Positions 42,831 through 58,615 of a DNA stretch of 64,000 bases are shown one piece after another; position 1 is the stretch's first letter, and every line of letters begins with the position of its first letter. A program made the position numbers and the translations under genes. The DNA is from Atherix ibis (Eukaryota > Arthropoda > Insecta > Diptera > Athericidae). A model generated the notes under the pieces. That model saw nothing but the letters and a program-made list of their open reading frames with translations. It did no database searches and had not been told where the DNA came from. The DNA is taken from positions 79,842,806 to 79,906,805 of the forward strand of contig OY282608.1 in NCBI GenBank assembly GCA_958298945.1, in the 5' to 3' direction.

Positions 42831-45800
42831 AACAAACTAACAAACCAACAAACCAACAAACCAACAAACCATCAAACCAACAAACCAACAAACCAACGAC
42901 CCAACAAACCAAGAAACAAACAAACAAACAAACCAACAAACGAACAAACCAACAAACCAACAAACCAACAAACCAACAAACCAACAAACTAACAAACTAA
43001 CAAACAAACAAACAAACAAACCAACAAACCAACAAACCAACAAACCAACAAACAAATAAACCAACAACCCAACAAACTAAAAAACCAACAAACCAACAAA
43101 CCAACAAACCAACAAACCAACCAACCAATAAACGAACAATTCAACAAACCAACAAACCACAAACCAACAAACCAACAAACCAACAAACCAACAAACCAAC
43201 AAACCAGCAACCCAGCAAACCAACAAACCAACAAACCAACAAACCAACAAACCAACAAACCAACAAACCAATAAACCAACAAACCAACAAACCAACAAAC
43301 CAACAAACCAACAAACCAACAAACCAACAAACCAACAAACCAACAACCCAAAAAACCAACAAACCAACAAACCAACAAACCAACAAACCAACAAACCAAC
43401 AAACCAACAAACCAACAAACCAACAAACCAACAAACCATCAAACCAACAAACCAACAAACCAACGACCCAACAAACCGAGAAACAAACAAACAAACAAAC
43501 CAACAAACCAACAAACGAACAAACCAACAAACCAACAAACCAACAAACCAACAAACCAACAAACTAACAAACTAACAAACAAACAAACAAACAAACCAAC
43601 AAACCAACAAACCAACAAACCAACAAACAAATAAACCAACAACCCAACAAACTAAAAAACCAACAAACCAACAAACCAACAAACCAACAAACCAACCAAC
43701 CAATAAACGAACAATTCAACAAACCAACAAACCACAAACCAACAAACCAACAAACCAACAAACCAACAAACCAACAAACCAACAAACCAACAAACCAACA
43801 AACCAACAAACCAACAAACCAACAAAACAACAAAACAATAAACCAACAAACCAACAAAACAACAAAACAACAAACCAACAAACAAACAAACCAACAAACC
43901 AACAAACCAACAAACCAACAAACCAACAAACCAACAAACCAACAAACCAATACACCAACAAACCAACAAACCAACAAACCAACAAACCAACAAACCAACA
44001 ATTCAACAAACCAACAAATCAACAAATCAACAAACCAACAAACCAACAAACCAACAAACCAACAAACCAACAAGCCAACAAACCAACAAACCAACAAACT
44101 AATAAATGAATAAACCAACAAACCAACAACCAACAAACAAACAAACCAACAACCCAACAACCCAAAAAATCAACAAACGAACAAACGAACAAACCAACAA
44201 ACCAACAAACAAACAAACCAACAAACCAACAAACCAACATACCAACAAAACAACAAACCAACAAACCAACAAACCAACAAACCAACAAACCAACAAACCA
44301 ACAAACCAACAAACCAACAAACAAACAAACCAACAAACCAACACACCAACAAACCAACAAACGAACAAACCAACAAACAAACAAACCAACAAACCAACAA
44401 ACTAGCAAACCAACAAACCCACAAACCAACAAACCAACAAACGCTCAAACCAACAAACCAACAAACCAACAAATGAACAAACGATTAAACCAACAAACCA
44501 ACAAACCAACAAACGAACAAGCCAACAAACCAACAAACGAACAAACCAATAAACCAACAAACCAACATACCAACAAACCAACAAACTAACAAACCAACAA
44601 ACCAACAAACCAACAAACCAACAACCAACAAACCAATAAACCAACAAACCAATAAACCAACAAACCAATAAATGAACAATTCAACAAACCAACATACCAC
44701 AAACCAACAAACCAACAAACCAACAAACCAACAAACCAACAAACCAACAACCCAGCAAACCAACAAACCAACAAACCAACAAACCAACAAACCAACAAAC
44801 CAACAAACCAACAAACCAACAAACCAATACACCAACAAACCAACAAACCAACAAACCAACAAACCAACAAACCAACAAACCAACGACCCAACAAACCAAG
44901 AAACAAACAAACAAACAAACCAACAAACGAACAAACGCTCAAACCAACAAACCAACAAACCAACAAATGAACAAACGATTAAACCAACAAACCAACAAAC
45001 CAACAAACGAACAAACGAACAAACGAACAAACGAACAAACCAACAAACCAACAAACCAACAAACCAACAAACGAACAAACCAACAAACCAACAAACCAAC
45101 AAATGAACAAACGATTAAACCAACAAACCAACAAACCAACAAACGAACAAGCCAACAAACCAACAAACGAACAAACCAATAAACCAACAAACCAACATAC
45201 CAACAAACCAACAAACTAACAAACCAACAAACCAACAAACCAACAAACCAACAACCAACAAACCAATAAACCAACAAACCAATAAACCAACAAACCAATA
45301 AATGAACAATTCAACAAACCAACATACCACAAACCAACAAACCAACAAACCAACAAACCAACAAACCAACAAACCAACAACCCAGCAAACCAACAAACCA
45401 ACAAACCAACAAACCAACAAACCAACAAACCAACAAACCAATACACCAACAAACCAACAAACCAACAAACCAACAAACCAACAAACCAATAAACCAACAA
45501 ACCAACGACCCAACAAACCAAGAAACAAACAAACAAACAAACCAACAAACGAACAAACCAACAAACCAACAAACCAACAAACCAACAAACCAACAAACAA
45601 ACAAACAAACAAACCAACAAACCAACAAACCAACAAACAAATAAACCAACAAACCAACAAACCAAAAAACCAACAAACCAACAAACCAACAAACCAACAA
45701 ACCAACAAACGAACAAACCAACAAACCAACAATAAAATAAACAAACTAACCAACAAACCAACAAACCAATAAACCTATAAACCAACAAACTAACATCCCA

Positions 45801-45964
45801 ACAAACTAACAAACCAACAAACCAACAAACCAACAAACCAACAAACCAACACACCAACAAACCAACAAACGAACAAACCAACAAACAAACAAACCAACAA
45901 ACCAACAAACTAGCAAACCAACAAACCAACAAACCAACAAACGCTTAAACCAACAAATCAACAA

Positions 45965-48900
45965 ATGAACAAACAATTAAACCAACAAACCAACAAACCA
46001 ACCAACGAACAAACGAACAAACCAACAAACCAACAAACAAACAAAAGAACAAACCAACAAACCAACAAACCAACAAATGAACAAACGATTAAACCAACAA
46101 ACCAACAAACCAACACACGAACAAACGAACAAACCAACAAACCAACAAACGAACAAACCAACAAACCAACAAACCAACAAACCAACATACCAACAAAACA
46201 ACAAACCAACAAACCAACAAACCAACAAACCAACAAACTAAGAAACCAAGAAACCAACAAACCAACAAACAAACAAACCAACAAACGAACAAAGCAACAA
46301 ACCAACACACAAACAAACCAACAAACCAACAAACCAACAAACCAACAAACGAACAAACCAATAAACCAACAAACCAACAAACAAATAAACCAACAAACCA
46401 ACAAACCAACAAACCAACAAACCAAAAATCCAACAAACAAACAAACCAGCTAACCAACAAACCAACAAACCAACAAACTAACAAACCAACAAACTAACAA
46501 ACCAACAAACCAACAACCAACAAACCAATTAACCAACAAACCAACAAACCAACAAACCAACAAATGAACAATTCAACAAACCAACAAACCACAAACCAAC
46601 AAACCAACAAACCAACAAACCAACAAACCAACAAACCAACAAACCAACAAACCAACAACCCAAAAAACCAACAAACCAACAAACCAACAAACCAACAAAC
46701 CAACAAACCAACAAACCAACAAACCAACAAACCAACAAACCAACAAACAAACAAACCAACAAACCAACAAACCAACAAACCAACAAACCAACAAACCATC
46801 AAACCAACAAACTAACAAACCAACGACCCAACAAACCAAGAAACAAACAAACAAACAAACCAACAAACGAACAAACCAACAAACCAACAAACCAACAAAC
46901 CAACAAACTAACAAACTAACAAACTAACAAACAAACAAACAAACAAACCAACAAACCAACAAACCAACAAACCAACAAACAAATAAACCAACAACCCAAC
47001 AAACTAAAAAACCAACAAACCAACAAACCAACAAACCAACAAACCAACCAACCAATAAACGAACAATTCAACAAACCAACAAACCACAAACCAACAAACC
47101 AACAAACCAACAAACCAACAAACCAACAAACCAACAAACCAACAAACCAACAAACCATCAAACCAACAAACCAACAAACCAACAAACCAACAAAACAACA
47201 AAACAATAAACCAACAAACCAACAAAACAACAAAACAACAAACCAACAAACAAACAAACCAACAAACCAACAAACCAACAAACCAACAAACCAACAAACC
47301 AACAAACCAACAAACCAACAAACCAACAAACCAATACACCAACAAACCAACAAACCAACAAACCAACAAACCAACAAACCAACGAACCAACAAACCAACT
47401 AACCAACAAACCAACAAATCAACAAACCAACAAACTAACAAACCAACAATCCAACAAACTAACAAACCAACCAACCAACAACCCAACAAACCAACAAACG
47501 AACAAACCAACAAACCAACAAACCAACAAACCAACAAACGAACAAACGAACAACCCAACAACCCAACAAACCAACAAACCAACAAACCCGCAAACCAACA
47601 AACCAACAAACCAAAAAACGAACAAACCAACAGACCAACAAACCAACAAACCAACAAACGATTAAACAAATAAACCAACAAACCAACAAACCAACAAACC
47701 AACAAACCAACACCCCAACAAACCAACAAACCAACAAACCAACAAACCAACAAACCAACAAACCAACAAACCAATAAACCAACAAACCAACAAACCAACC
47801 AACCAACAAACCAACAAACCAACAAATTAATAAATGAATAAACCAACAAACCAACAAACGTACAAACCAACACACAAACAAACCAACAAATCAGCAAACC
47901 AACAAACCAACAAACCAACAAACCAACAAACCAACAAACTAATAAATGAATAAACCAACAAACCAACAAACCAACAAACCAACAAACCAACAAACCAACA
48001 AACCAACAAACCAACAAACCAACAAACCAACAAACCAACAAACCAACAAACCAACAAACCAACAAACCAATAATTCAACAAACCAACAATTCAACAAACC
48101 AACAAATCAACAAATCAACAAACCAACAAACCAACAAACCAACAAACCAACAAACCAACAAACCAGCAAACCAACAAACTAATAAATGAATAAACCAACA
48201 AACCAACAACCAACAAACAAACAAACCAACAACCCAAAAAATCAACAAACGAACAAACGAACAAACCAACAAACCAACAAACGAACAAACCAACAAACCA
48301 ACAAACCAACATACCAACAAAACAACAAACCAACAAACCAACAAACCAACAAACCAACAAACCAACAAACCAACAAACCAACAAACCAACAAACCAACAA
48401 ACCAACAAACAAACAAACCAACAAACGAACAAAGCAACAAACCAACACACCAACAAACCAACAAACCAACAAACCTACAAGCCAACAAACGAACAAACCA
48501 ATAAACCAACAAACCAACAAACAAATAAACCAACAAACCAACAAACCAACAAACCAACAAACCAAGAAACAAACAAACAAACAAACCAACAAACGAACAA
48601 ACGAACAAACGAACAAACGAACAAACGAACAAAGCAACAAACCAACACACCAGCAAACCAACAAACCAACAAACCAACAAACCAACAAATGAACAATTCA
48701 ACAAACCAACAAACCACAAACCAACAAACCAACAAACCAACAAACCAACAAACCAACAAACCAACAAACCACCAACCCAGCAAACCAACAAACCAACAAA
48801 CCAACAAACCAACAAACCAACAAACCAACAAACCAACAAACCAACAAACCAACAAACCAACAAACCAACAAACCAACAAACCAACAAACCAACAAACCAA

Positions 48901-50160
48901 CAAACCAACAACCCAAAAAACCAACAAACCAACAAACCAACAAACCAACAAACCAACAAACCAACAAACCAACAAACCAACAAACCAACAAACCAACAAA
49001 CCAACAAACCAACAAACCAACAAACCAACAAACCAACAAACCAACAAACCATCAAACCAACAAACCAACAAACCAACGACCCAACAAACCAAGAAACAAA
49101 CAAACAAACAAACCAACAAACGAACAAACCAACAAACCAACAAACCAACAAACCAACAAACCAACAAACTAACAAACTAACAAACAAACAAACAAACAAA
49201 CCAACAAACCAACAAACCAACAAACCAACAAACAAATAAACCAACAACCCAACATACTAAAAAACCAACAAACCAACAAACCAACAAACCAACAAACCAA
49301 CCAACCAATAAACGAACAATTCAACAAACCAACAAACCACAAACCAACAAACCAACAAACCAACAAACCAACAAACCAACAAACCAACAAACCAACAAAC
49401 CAACAAACCAATACACCAACAAACCAACAAACCAACAAACCAACAAACCAACAAACCAACAATTCAACAAACCAACAAATCAACAAATCAACAAACCAAC
49501 AAACCAACAAACCAACAAACCAACAAACCAACAAACCAACAAACCAACAAACCAACAAACTAATAAATGAATAAACCAACAAATCAACAACCAACAAACA
49601 AACAAACCAACAACCCAACAACCCAAAAAATCAACAAACGAACAAACGAACAAACCAACAAACCAACAAACGAACAAACCAACAAACCAACAAACCAACA
49701 TACCAACAAAATAACAAACCAACAAACCAACAGACCAACAAACCAACAAACCAACAAACCAACAAACCAACAAACCAACAAACAAACAAACCAACAAACC
49801 AACACACCAACAAACCAACAAACGAACAAACCAACAAACAAACAAACCAACAAACCAACAAACTAGCAAACCAACAAACCCACAAACCAACAAACCAACA
49901 AACGCTCAAACCAACAAACCAACAAACCAACAAATGAACAAACGATTAAACCAACAAACCAACAAACCAACAAACGAACAAACGAACAAACCAACAAACC
50001 AACAAACCAACAAACCAACAAACGAACAAACCAACAAACCAACAAACCAACAAATGAACAAACGATTAAACCAACAAACCAACAAACCAACAAACGAACA
50101 AGCCAACAAACCAACAAACGAACAAACCAATAAACCAACAAACCAACATACCAACAAACC
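45965..50160. repeat. Large higher-order segment, copy 2 of 3
   Basis: Second copy of the 38547-42830 segment. Copy-specific variants include ACCATCAAACC near 47157, ACCCGCAAACC near 47587 and five rather than four consecutive ACGAACAA units at 48594-48626. Confidence 0.85.
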
Positions 50161-51015
50161 AACAAACTAACAAACCAACAAACCAACAAACCAACAACCA
50201 ACAAACCAATAAACCAACAAACCAATAAACCAACAAACCAATAAATGAACAATTCAACAAACCAACATACCACAAACCAACAAACCAACAAACCAACAAA
50301 CCAACAAACCAACAAACCAACAAACCAACAACCCAGCAAACCAACAAACCAACAAACCAACAAACCAACAAACCAACAAACCAACAAACCAATACACCAA
50401 CAAACCAACAAACCAACAAACCAACAAACCAACAAACCAACAAACCAACAAACCAACGACCCAACAAACCAAGAAACAAACAAACAAACAAACCAACAAA
50501 CGAACAAACCAACAAACCAACAAACCAACAAACCAACAAACCAACAAACAAACAAACAATCAAACCAACAAACCAACAAACCAACAAACAAATAAACCAA
50601 CAAACCAACAAACCAAAAAACCAACAAACCAACAAACCAACAAACCAACAAACCAACAAACGAACAAACCAACAAACCAACAATAAAACAAACAAACTAA
50701 CCAACAAACCAACAAACCAATAAACCTATAAACCAACAAAATAACATCCCAACAAACTAACAAACCAACAAACCAACAAACCAACAAACCAACAAACCAA
50801 TAAACGAACAATTCAACAAACCAACAAACCACAAACCAACAAACCACAAACCAACAAACCAACAAACCAACAAACCAACAAACTAACAAAGCAACAAACT
50901 AACAAACCAACAAACCAACAAACCAACAAACCAACAAACCAACAAACCAACAAAACAACAAACCAGCAAACCAACAAACCAACAAACCAACAAACCAACA
51001 GACGAACAAACCAAC

Positions 51016-51414
51016 AAATCAACAAACCAACAAACCAACAAACGAACAAACGAACAAACCAACAAACCAACAAACCAACAAACCAACAAACCAACAAACC
51101 AACAAACCAACAAACCAACAAACCAACAAACCAACAAACCAACAAACCAACAAACCAATAAACCAAAAAAACCAACAAACTGAAAAAACCAGCAAACCAA
51201 CAAACAAACAAACCAACAAACAAACAAACCAACAATCCAACAAACCAACAAACCAACAAACCACCAAACAAACAAACCAACAAACCAACAAACCAACAAA
51301 CCAACAAACCAACACACCAACAAACCAACAAACGAACAAACCAACAAACAAACAAACCAACAAACCAACAAACTAGCAAACCAACAAACCAACAAACCAA
51401 CAAACGCTTAAACC
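51016..51414. repeat. ACTGAAAAAACCAGC module, copy 11
   Basis: Core at 51179-51193, with the ACCAAAAAAACC subtype mark and a CGCTTAAACC end. Its flanks also match copy 10: ACAGACGAAC upstream, and ATGAACAAACAATTAAAC downstream at about 51428, which corresponds to about 38171. Confidence 0.85.
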
Positions 51415-51427
51415 AACAAATCAACAA

Positions 51428-54400
51428 ATGAACAAACAATTAAACCAACAAACCAACAAACCAACCAACGAACAAACGAACAAACCAACAAACCAACAAA
51501 CAAACAAAAGAACAAACCAACAAACCAACAAATGAACAAACGATTAAACCAACAAACCAACAAACCAACACACGAACAAACGAACAAACCAACAAACCAA
51601 CAAACGAATAAACCAACAAACCAACAAACCAACAAACCAACATACCAACAAAACAACAAACCAACAAACCAACAAACCAACAAACCAACAAACCAACAAA
51701 CCAAGAAACCAACAAACCAACAAACCAACAAACAAACAAACCAACAAACGAACAAAGCAACAAACCAACACACAAACAAACCAACAAACCAACAAACCAA
51801 CAAACCAACAAACGAACAAACCAATAAACCAACAAACCAACAAACAAATAAACATACAAACCAACAAACCAACAAACCAACAAACCAAAAATCCAACAAA
51901 CAAACAAACCAGCTAACAAACAAACCAACAAACCAACAAACTAACAAACCAACAAACTAACAAACCAACAAACCAACAACCAACAAACCAATTAACCAAC
52001 AAACCAACAAACCAACAAACCAACAAATGAACAATTCAACAAACCAACAAACCACAAACCAACAAACCAACAAACCAACAAACCTACAAACCAACAAACC
52101 AACAAACCAACAACCCAAAAAACCAACAAACCAACAAACCAACAAACCAACAAACCAACAAACCAACAAACCAACAAACCAACAAACCAACAAACCAACA
52201 AACCAACAAACCAACAAACCAACAAACCAACAAACCAACAAACCAACAAACCAACAAACCATCAAACCAACAAACCAACAAACCAACGACCCAACAAACC
52301 AAGAAACAAACAAACAAACAAACCAACAAACGAACAAACCAACAAACCAACAAACCAACAAACCAACAAACTAACAAACTAACAAACAAACCAACAAACC
52401 AACAAACCAACAAACAAATAAACCAACAACCCAACAAACTAAAAAACCAACAAACCAACAAACCAACAAACCAACCAACCAATAAACGAACAATTCAACA
52501 AACCAACAAACCACAAACCAACAAACCAACAAACCAACAAACCAACAAACCAACAAACCAACAAACCAACAAACCAACAAACCAACAAACCAACAAACCA
52601 ACAAACCAACAAACCAATAAAACAACAAAACAATAAACCAACAAACCAACAAAACAACAAAACAACAAACCAACAAACAAACAAACCAACAAACCAACAA
52701 ACCAACAAACCAACAAACCAACAAACCAACAAACCAACAAACCAACAAACCAATACACCAACAAACCAACAAACCAACAAACCAACAAACCAACAAACCA
52801 ACGAACCAACAAACCAACTAACCAACAAACCAACAAATCAACAAACCAACAAACTAACAAACCAACAATCCAACAAACTAACAAACCAACCAACCAACAA
52901 CCCAACAAACCAACAAACGAACAAACCAACAAACCAACAAACCAACAAACCAACAAACGAACAAACGAACAACCCAACAACCCAACAAACCAACAAACCA
53001 ACAAACCAACAAACCAACAAACCAAAAAACGAACAAACCAACAGACCAACAAACCAACAAACCAACAAACGATTAAACAAATAAACCAACAAACCAACAA
53101 ATCAACAAACCAACAAACCAACACCCCAACAAACCAACAAACCAACAAACCAACAAACCAACAAACCAACAAACCAACAAACCAATAAACCAACAAACCA
53201 ACAAACCAACCAACCAACAAACCAACAAACCAACAAATTAATAAATGAATAAACCAACAAACCAACAAACGTACAAACCAACACACAAACAAACCAACAA
53301 ACCAGCAAACCAACAAACCAACAAACCAACAAACCAACAAACCAACAAACTAATAAATGAATAAACCAACAAACCAACAAACCAACAAACCAACAAACCA
53401 ACAAACCAACAAACCAACAAACCAACAAACCAACAAACCAACAAACCAACAAACCAACAAACTAATAATTCAACAAACCAACAATTCAACAAACCAACAA
53501 ATCAACAAATCAACAAACCAACAAACCAACAAACCAACAAACCAACAAACCAACAAACCAACAAACCAACAAACTAATAAATGAATAAACCAACAAACCA
53601 ACAACCAACAAACAAACAAACCAACAACCCAACAACCCAAAAAATCAACAAACGAACAAACGAACAAACCAACAAACCAACAAACGAACAAACCAACAAA
53701 CCAACAAACCAACATACCAACAAAACAACAAACCAACAAACCAACAAACCAACAAACCAACAAACCAACAAACCAACAAACCAACAAACCAACAAACAAA
53801 CAAACCAACAAACGAACAAAGCAACAAACCAACACACCAACAAACCAACAAACCAACAAACCTACAAACCAACAAACGAACAAACCAATAAACCAACAAA
53901 CCAACAAACAAATAAACCAACAAACCAACAAACCAACAAACCAACAAACCAAGAAACAAACAAACAAACAAACCAACAAACGAACAAACGAACAAACGAA
54001 CAAACGAACAAAGCAACAAACCAACACACCAGCAAACCAACAAACCAACAAACCAACAAACCAACAAATGAACAATTCAACAAACCAACAAACCACAAAC
54101 CAACAAACCAACAAACCAACAAACCAACAAACCAACAAACCAACAAACCAGCAACCCAGCAAACCAACAAACCAACAAACCAACAAACCAACAAACCAAC
54201 AAACCAACAAACCAACAAACCAACAAACCAACAAACCAACAAACCAACAAACCAACAAACCAACAAACCAACAAACCAACAAACCAACAACCCAAAAAAC
54301 CAACAAACCAACAAACCAACAAACCAACAAACCAACAAAACAACAAACCAACAAACCAACAAACCAACAAACCAACAAACCAACAAACCAACAAACCAAC

Positions 54401-54650
54401 AAACCAACAAACCAACAAACCAACAAACCATCAAACCAACAAACCAACAAACCAACGACCCAACAAACCAAGAAACAAACAAACAAACAAACCAACAAAC
54501 GAACAAACCAACAAACCAACAAACCAACAAACCAACAAACCAACAAACTAACAAACTAACAAACAAACAAACAAACAAACCAACAAACCAACAAACCAAC
54601 AAACGAACAAACCAACAAACAAATAAACCAACAACCCAACAAACTAAAAA
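51428..54650. repeat. Large higher-order segment, copy 3 of 3
   Basis: Matches copy 1 at an offset of about 12.88 kb (T-rich unit 40704/53581 and ATGAACAATTC 41191/54068, both exactly 12877) and copy 2 at 5.38-5.46 kb. The constant 12877 offset over at least 500 bp makes copies 1 and 3 locally closer in length to each other than either is to copy 2. Confidence 0.83.
52480..54650. repeat. 2.0-2.2 kb module, first of a tandem run
   Basis: Opens with CCAACCAACCAATAAACG and ACAATTCAAC, then AAAACAATAAACC, AATACACC, CCAACTAACC, CGATTAAACAAATAAACC, ACACCCC, ATTAATAAATGAAT (53236), ACGTACAAACC, paired ACAATTC units, CCCAACAACCCAAAAAATC, AAAGCAAC, four ACGAACAA, ATGAACAATTC (54068) and CGACCC (54456). 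The same module occurs at about 39.6-41.75 and 47.05-49.25 kb inside the large segment. Confidence 0.83.
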
Positions 54651-54689
54651 ACCAACAAACCAACAAACCAACAAACCAACAAACCAACC

Positions 54690-56640
54690 AACCAATAAAC
54701 GAACAATTCAACAAACCAACAAACCACAAACCAACAAACCAACAAACCAACAAACCAACAAACCAACAAACCAACAAACCAACAAACCAACAAACCAACA
54801 AACCAACAAACCAACAAAACAACAAAACAATAAACCAACAAACCAACAAAACAACAAAACAACAAACCAACAAACAAACAAACCAACAAACCAACAAACC
54901 AACAAACCAACAAACCAACAAACCAACAAACCAACAAACCAACAAACCAACAAACCAATACACCAACAAACCAACAAACCAACAAACCAACGAACCAACA
55001 AACCAACTAACCAACAAACCAACAAATCAACAAACCAACAAACTAACAAACCAACAATCCAACAAACTAACAAACCAACCAACCAACAACCCAACAAACC
55101 AACAAACGAACAAACCAACAAACCAACAAACCAACAAACCAACAAACGAACAAACGAACAACCCAACAACCCAACAAACCAACAAACCAACAAACCAACA
55201 AACCAACAAACCAACAAACCAAAAAACGAAAAAACCAACAGACCAACAAACCAACAAACCAACAAACGATTAAACAAATAAACCAACAAACCAACAAACC
55301 AACAAACCAACAAACCAACAAACCAACACCCCAACAAACCAACAAACCAACAAACCAACAAACCAACAAACCAACAAACCAACAAACCAATAAACCAACA
55401 AACCAACAAACCAACCAACCAACAAACCAACAAACCAACAAATTAATAAATAAATAAACCAACAAACCAACAAACGTACAAACCAACACACAAACAAACC
55501 AACAAACCAGCAAACCAACAAACCAACAAACCAACAAACCAACAAACCAACAAACTAATAAATGAATAAACCAACAAACCAACAAACCAACAAACCAACA
55601 AACCAACAAACCAACAAACCAACAAACCAACAAACCAACAAACCAACAAACCAACAAACCAACAAACCAACAAACCAATAATTCAACAAACCAACAATTC
55701 AACAAACCAACAAATCAACAAATCAACAAACCAACAAACCAACAAACCAACAAACCAACAAACCAACAAACCAACAAACCAACAAACCAACAAACCAACA
55801 ACCAACAAACAAACAAACCAACAACCCAACAACCCAAAAAACCAACAAACGAACAAACGAACAAACCAACAAACCAACAAACGAACAAACCAACAAACCA
55901 ACAAACCAACATACCAACAAAACAACAAACCAACAAACCAACAAACCAACAAACCAACAAACCAACAAACCAACAAATCAACAAACAAACAAACCAACAA
56001 ACGAACAAAGCAACAAACCAACACACCAACAAACCAACAAACCAACAAACCTACAAACCAACAAACGAACAAACCAATAAACCAACAAACCAACAAACAA
56101 ATAAACCAACAAACCAACAAACCAACAAACCAACAAACCAAGAAAAAACAAACAAACAAACCAACAAACGAACAAACGAACAAACGAACAAACGAACAAA
56201 GCAACAAACCAACACACCAGCAAACCAACAAACCAACAAACCAACAAACCAACAAATGAACAATTCAACAAACCAACAAACCACAAACCAAGAAACCAAC
56301 AAACCAACAAACCAACAAACCAACAAACCAACAAACCAGCAACCCAGCAAACCAACAAACCAACAAACCAACAAACCAACAAACCAACAAACCAACAAAC
56401 CAACAAACCAACAAACCAACAAACCAACAAACCAACAAACCAACAAACCATCAAACCAACAAACCAACAAACCAACGACCCAACAAACCAAGAAACAAAC
56501 AAACAAACAAACCAACAAACGAACAAACCAACAAACCAACAAACCAACAAACCAACAAACTAACAAACAAACAAACAAACAAACCAACAAACCAACAAAC
56601 CAACAAACAAATAAACCAACAACCCAACAAACTAAAAAAC
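54690..56640. repeat. 2.0-2.2 kb module, second of the tandem run
   Basis: Offset from the first is 2213 bp at the start, 2204 at ATTAATAAAT (about 55440), 2188 at ATGAACAATTC (56256) and about 2020 at CGACCC (56476). The shrinkage after 56.3 kb means loss of some 20 octamers. The T-rich mark near 55.8 kb is absent, so CCAACAACCAACAAAC follows plain octamers there. Confidence 0.83.
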
Positions 56641-56679
56641 CAACAAACCAACAAACCAACAAACCAACAAACCAACCAA

Positions 56680-58100
56680 CCAATAAACGAACAATTCAAC
56701 AAACCAACAAACCACAAACCAACAAACCAACAAACCAACATACCAACAAACTAACAAACCAACAAACCAACAAACCAACAAACCAACAAACCAACAAACC
56801 AACAAACCAACAAACCAACAAACCAACAAAACAACAAAACAATAAATTAACAAACCAACAAAACAACAAACCAACAAACAAACAAACCAACAAACCAACA
56901 AACCAACAAACCAACAAACCAACAAACCAACAAACCAACAAACCAACAAACCAATAAACCAACACACCAACAAACCAACAAACCAACAAACCAACAAACC
57001 AACAAACCAACAAACCAACTAACCAACAAACCAACAAATCAACAAACCAACAAACTAACAAACCAACAATCCAACAAACTAACAAACCAACAAACCAACA
57101 ACCCAACAAACCAACAAACGAACAAACCAACAAATCAACAAACCAACAAACCAACAAACGAACAAACGAACAACCCAAAAACCCAACAAACCAACAAACC
57201 AACAAACCAACAAACCAACAAACCAACAAACCAAAAAACGAACAAACCAACAGACCAACAAACCAACAAACCAACAAACGATCAAACAAATAAACCACAA
57301 ACCAACAAACCAACAAACCAATAAACCAACAAACCTACAAACCAACCAACCAACAAACCAACAAACCAACAAACTAATAAATGAATAAACCAACAAACCA
57401 ACAAATCAACAAACCAACACCCAAACAAACCAACAAACCAACAAACCAACAAACCAACAAACCAACAAACCAACAAACCAACAAACCAACAAACTAATAA
57501 ATGAATAAACCAACAAACCAACAAACCAACAAACCAACAAACCAACAAACCAACAAACCAACAAACCAACAAACCAACAAACCAATAACTCAACAAACCA
57601 ACAATTCAACAAACCAAAAAATCAACAAATCAACAAACCAACAAACCAACAAACCAACAAACCAACAAACCAACAAACCAACAAACCAACAAACTAATAA
57701 ATGAATAAACCAACAAACCAACAACCAACAAACAAACAAACCAACAACCCAACAACCCAAAAAACCAACAAACGAACAAACGAACAAACCAACAAACCAA
57801 CAAACGAACAAACCAACAAACCAACAAACCAACATACCAACAAAACAACAAACCAACAAACCAACAAACCAACAAACCAACAAACCAACAAACCAACAAA
57901 CCAACAAACCAACAAACCAACAAACCAACAAACCAACAAACAAACAAACCAACAAACGAACAAAGCAACAAACCAACACACCAACAAACCAACAAACCAA
58001 CAAACCAACAAACAAACAAACCAATAAACCAACAAACCAACAAACAAATAAACCAACAAACCAACAAACCAACAAACCAACAAACCAACAACCAACAAAC
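56680..58100. repeat. 2.0-2.2 kb module, third of the tandem run (truncated)
   Basis: Keeps the order from ACAATTCAAC (about 56694) through ACGATCAAACAAATAAACC (near 57278, GATC where the others have GATT) to paired ACAATTC-type units, the T-rich mark at 57701, CCCAACAACCCAAAAAACC and AAAGCAAC near 57964. The repeated four-fold ACGAACAA run and adjacent marks are missing before the next ATGAACAATTC unit at 58139. Confidence 0.78.
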
Positions 58101-58138
58101 CAATAAACCAACAAACCAACAAACCAACAAACCAACAA

Positions 58139-58615
58139 ATGAACAATTCAACAAACCAACAAACCACAAACCAACAAACCAACAAACCAACAAACCAAAA
58201 AACCAACAAACCAACGACCCAACAAACCAAGAAACAAACAAACAAACAAACCAACAAACCAACAAACCAACAAACCAACAAACCAACAAACCAACAAACA
58301 AACAAACAAACAAACCAACAAACCAACAAACCAACAAACCAACAAACAAATAAACCAACAAACCAACAAACCAACAAACCAACAAACCAACAAACCAACA
58401 AACCAACAAACCAACAAACCAACAAAACAACAAAACAATAAATTAACAAACCAACAAAACAACAAACCAACAAACAAACAAACCAACAAACCAACAAACC
58501 AACAAACCAACAAACCAACAAACCAACAAACCAACAAACCAACAAACCAACAAACCAACAAACCAACAACCAACAAACCAATAAACCAACAAACCAACAA
58601 ACCAACAAACCAACA
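58139..58615. repeat. 478 bp tandem repeat, copy 1
   Basis: ATGAACAATTCAAC at 58139 and 58617, and CGACCC at 58215 and 58693, give a constant 478 bp spacing, which is not a multiple of 8. The repeat includes ACCAAAAAACC, CCAAGAAAC and a CCAACAACCAAC phase variant. Copy 2 diverges after about 58.84 kb, where it has ACCAAAAAACC instead of plain units. Confidence 0.83.

Noticed and set aside
53581..55281. 566-codon open frame on the + strand made of [12 protein letters not shown] repeats, starting at an ATG
   Set aside because: It starts at one of many identical ATGAATAAACC units and ends by chance at a variant. There is no ribosome-binding or promoter context that differs from the rest of the array, and homologous positions in sister modules have much shorter frames (345 codons at 40704, 168 at 48186).
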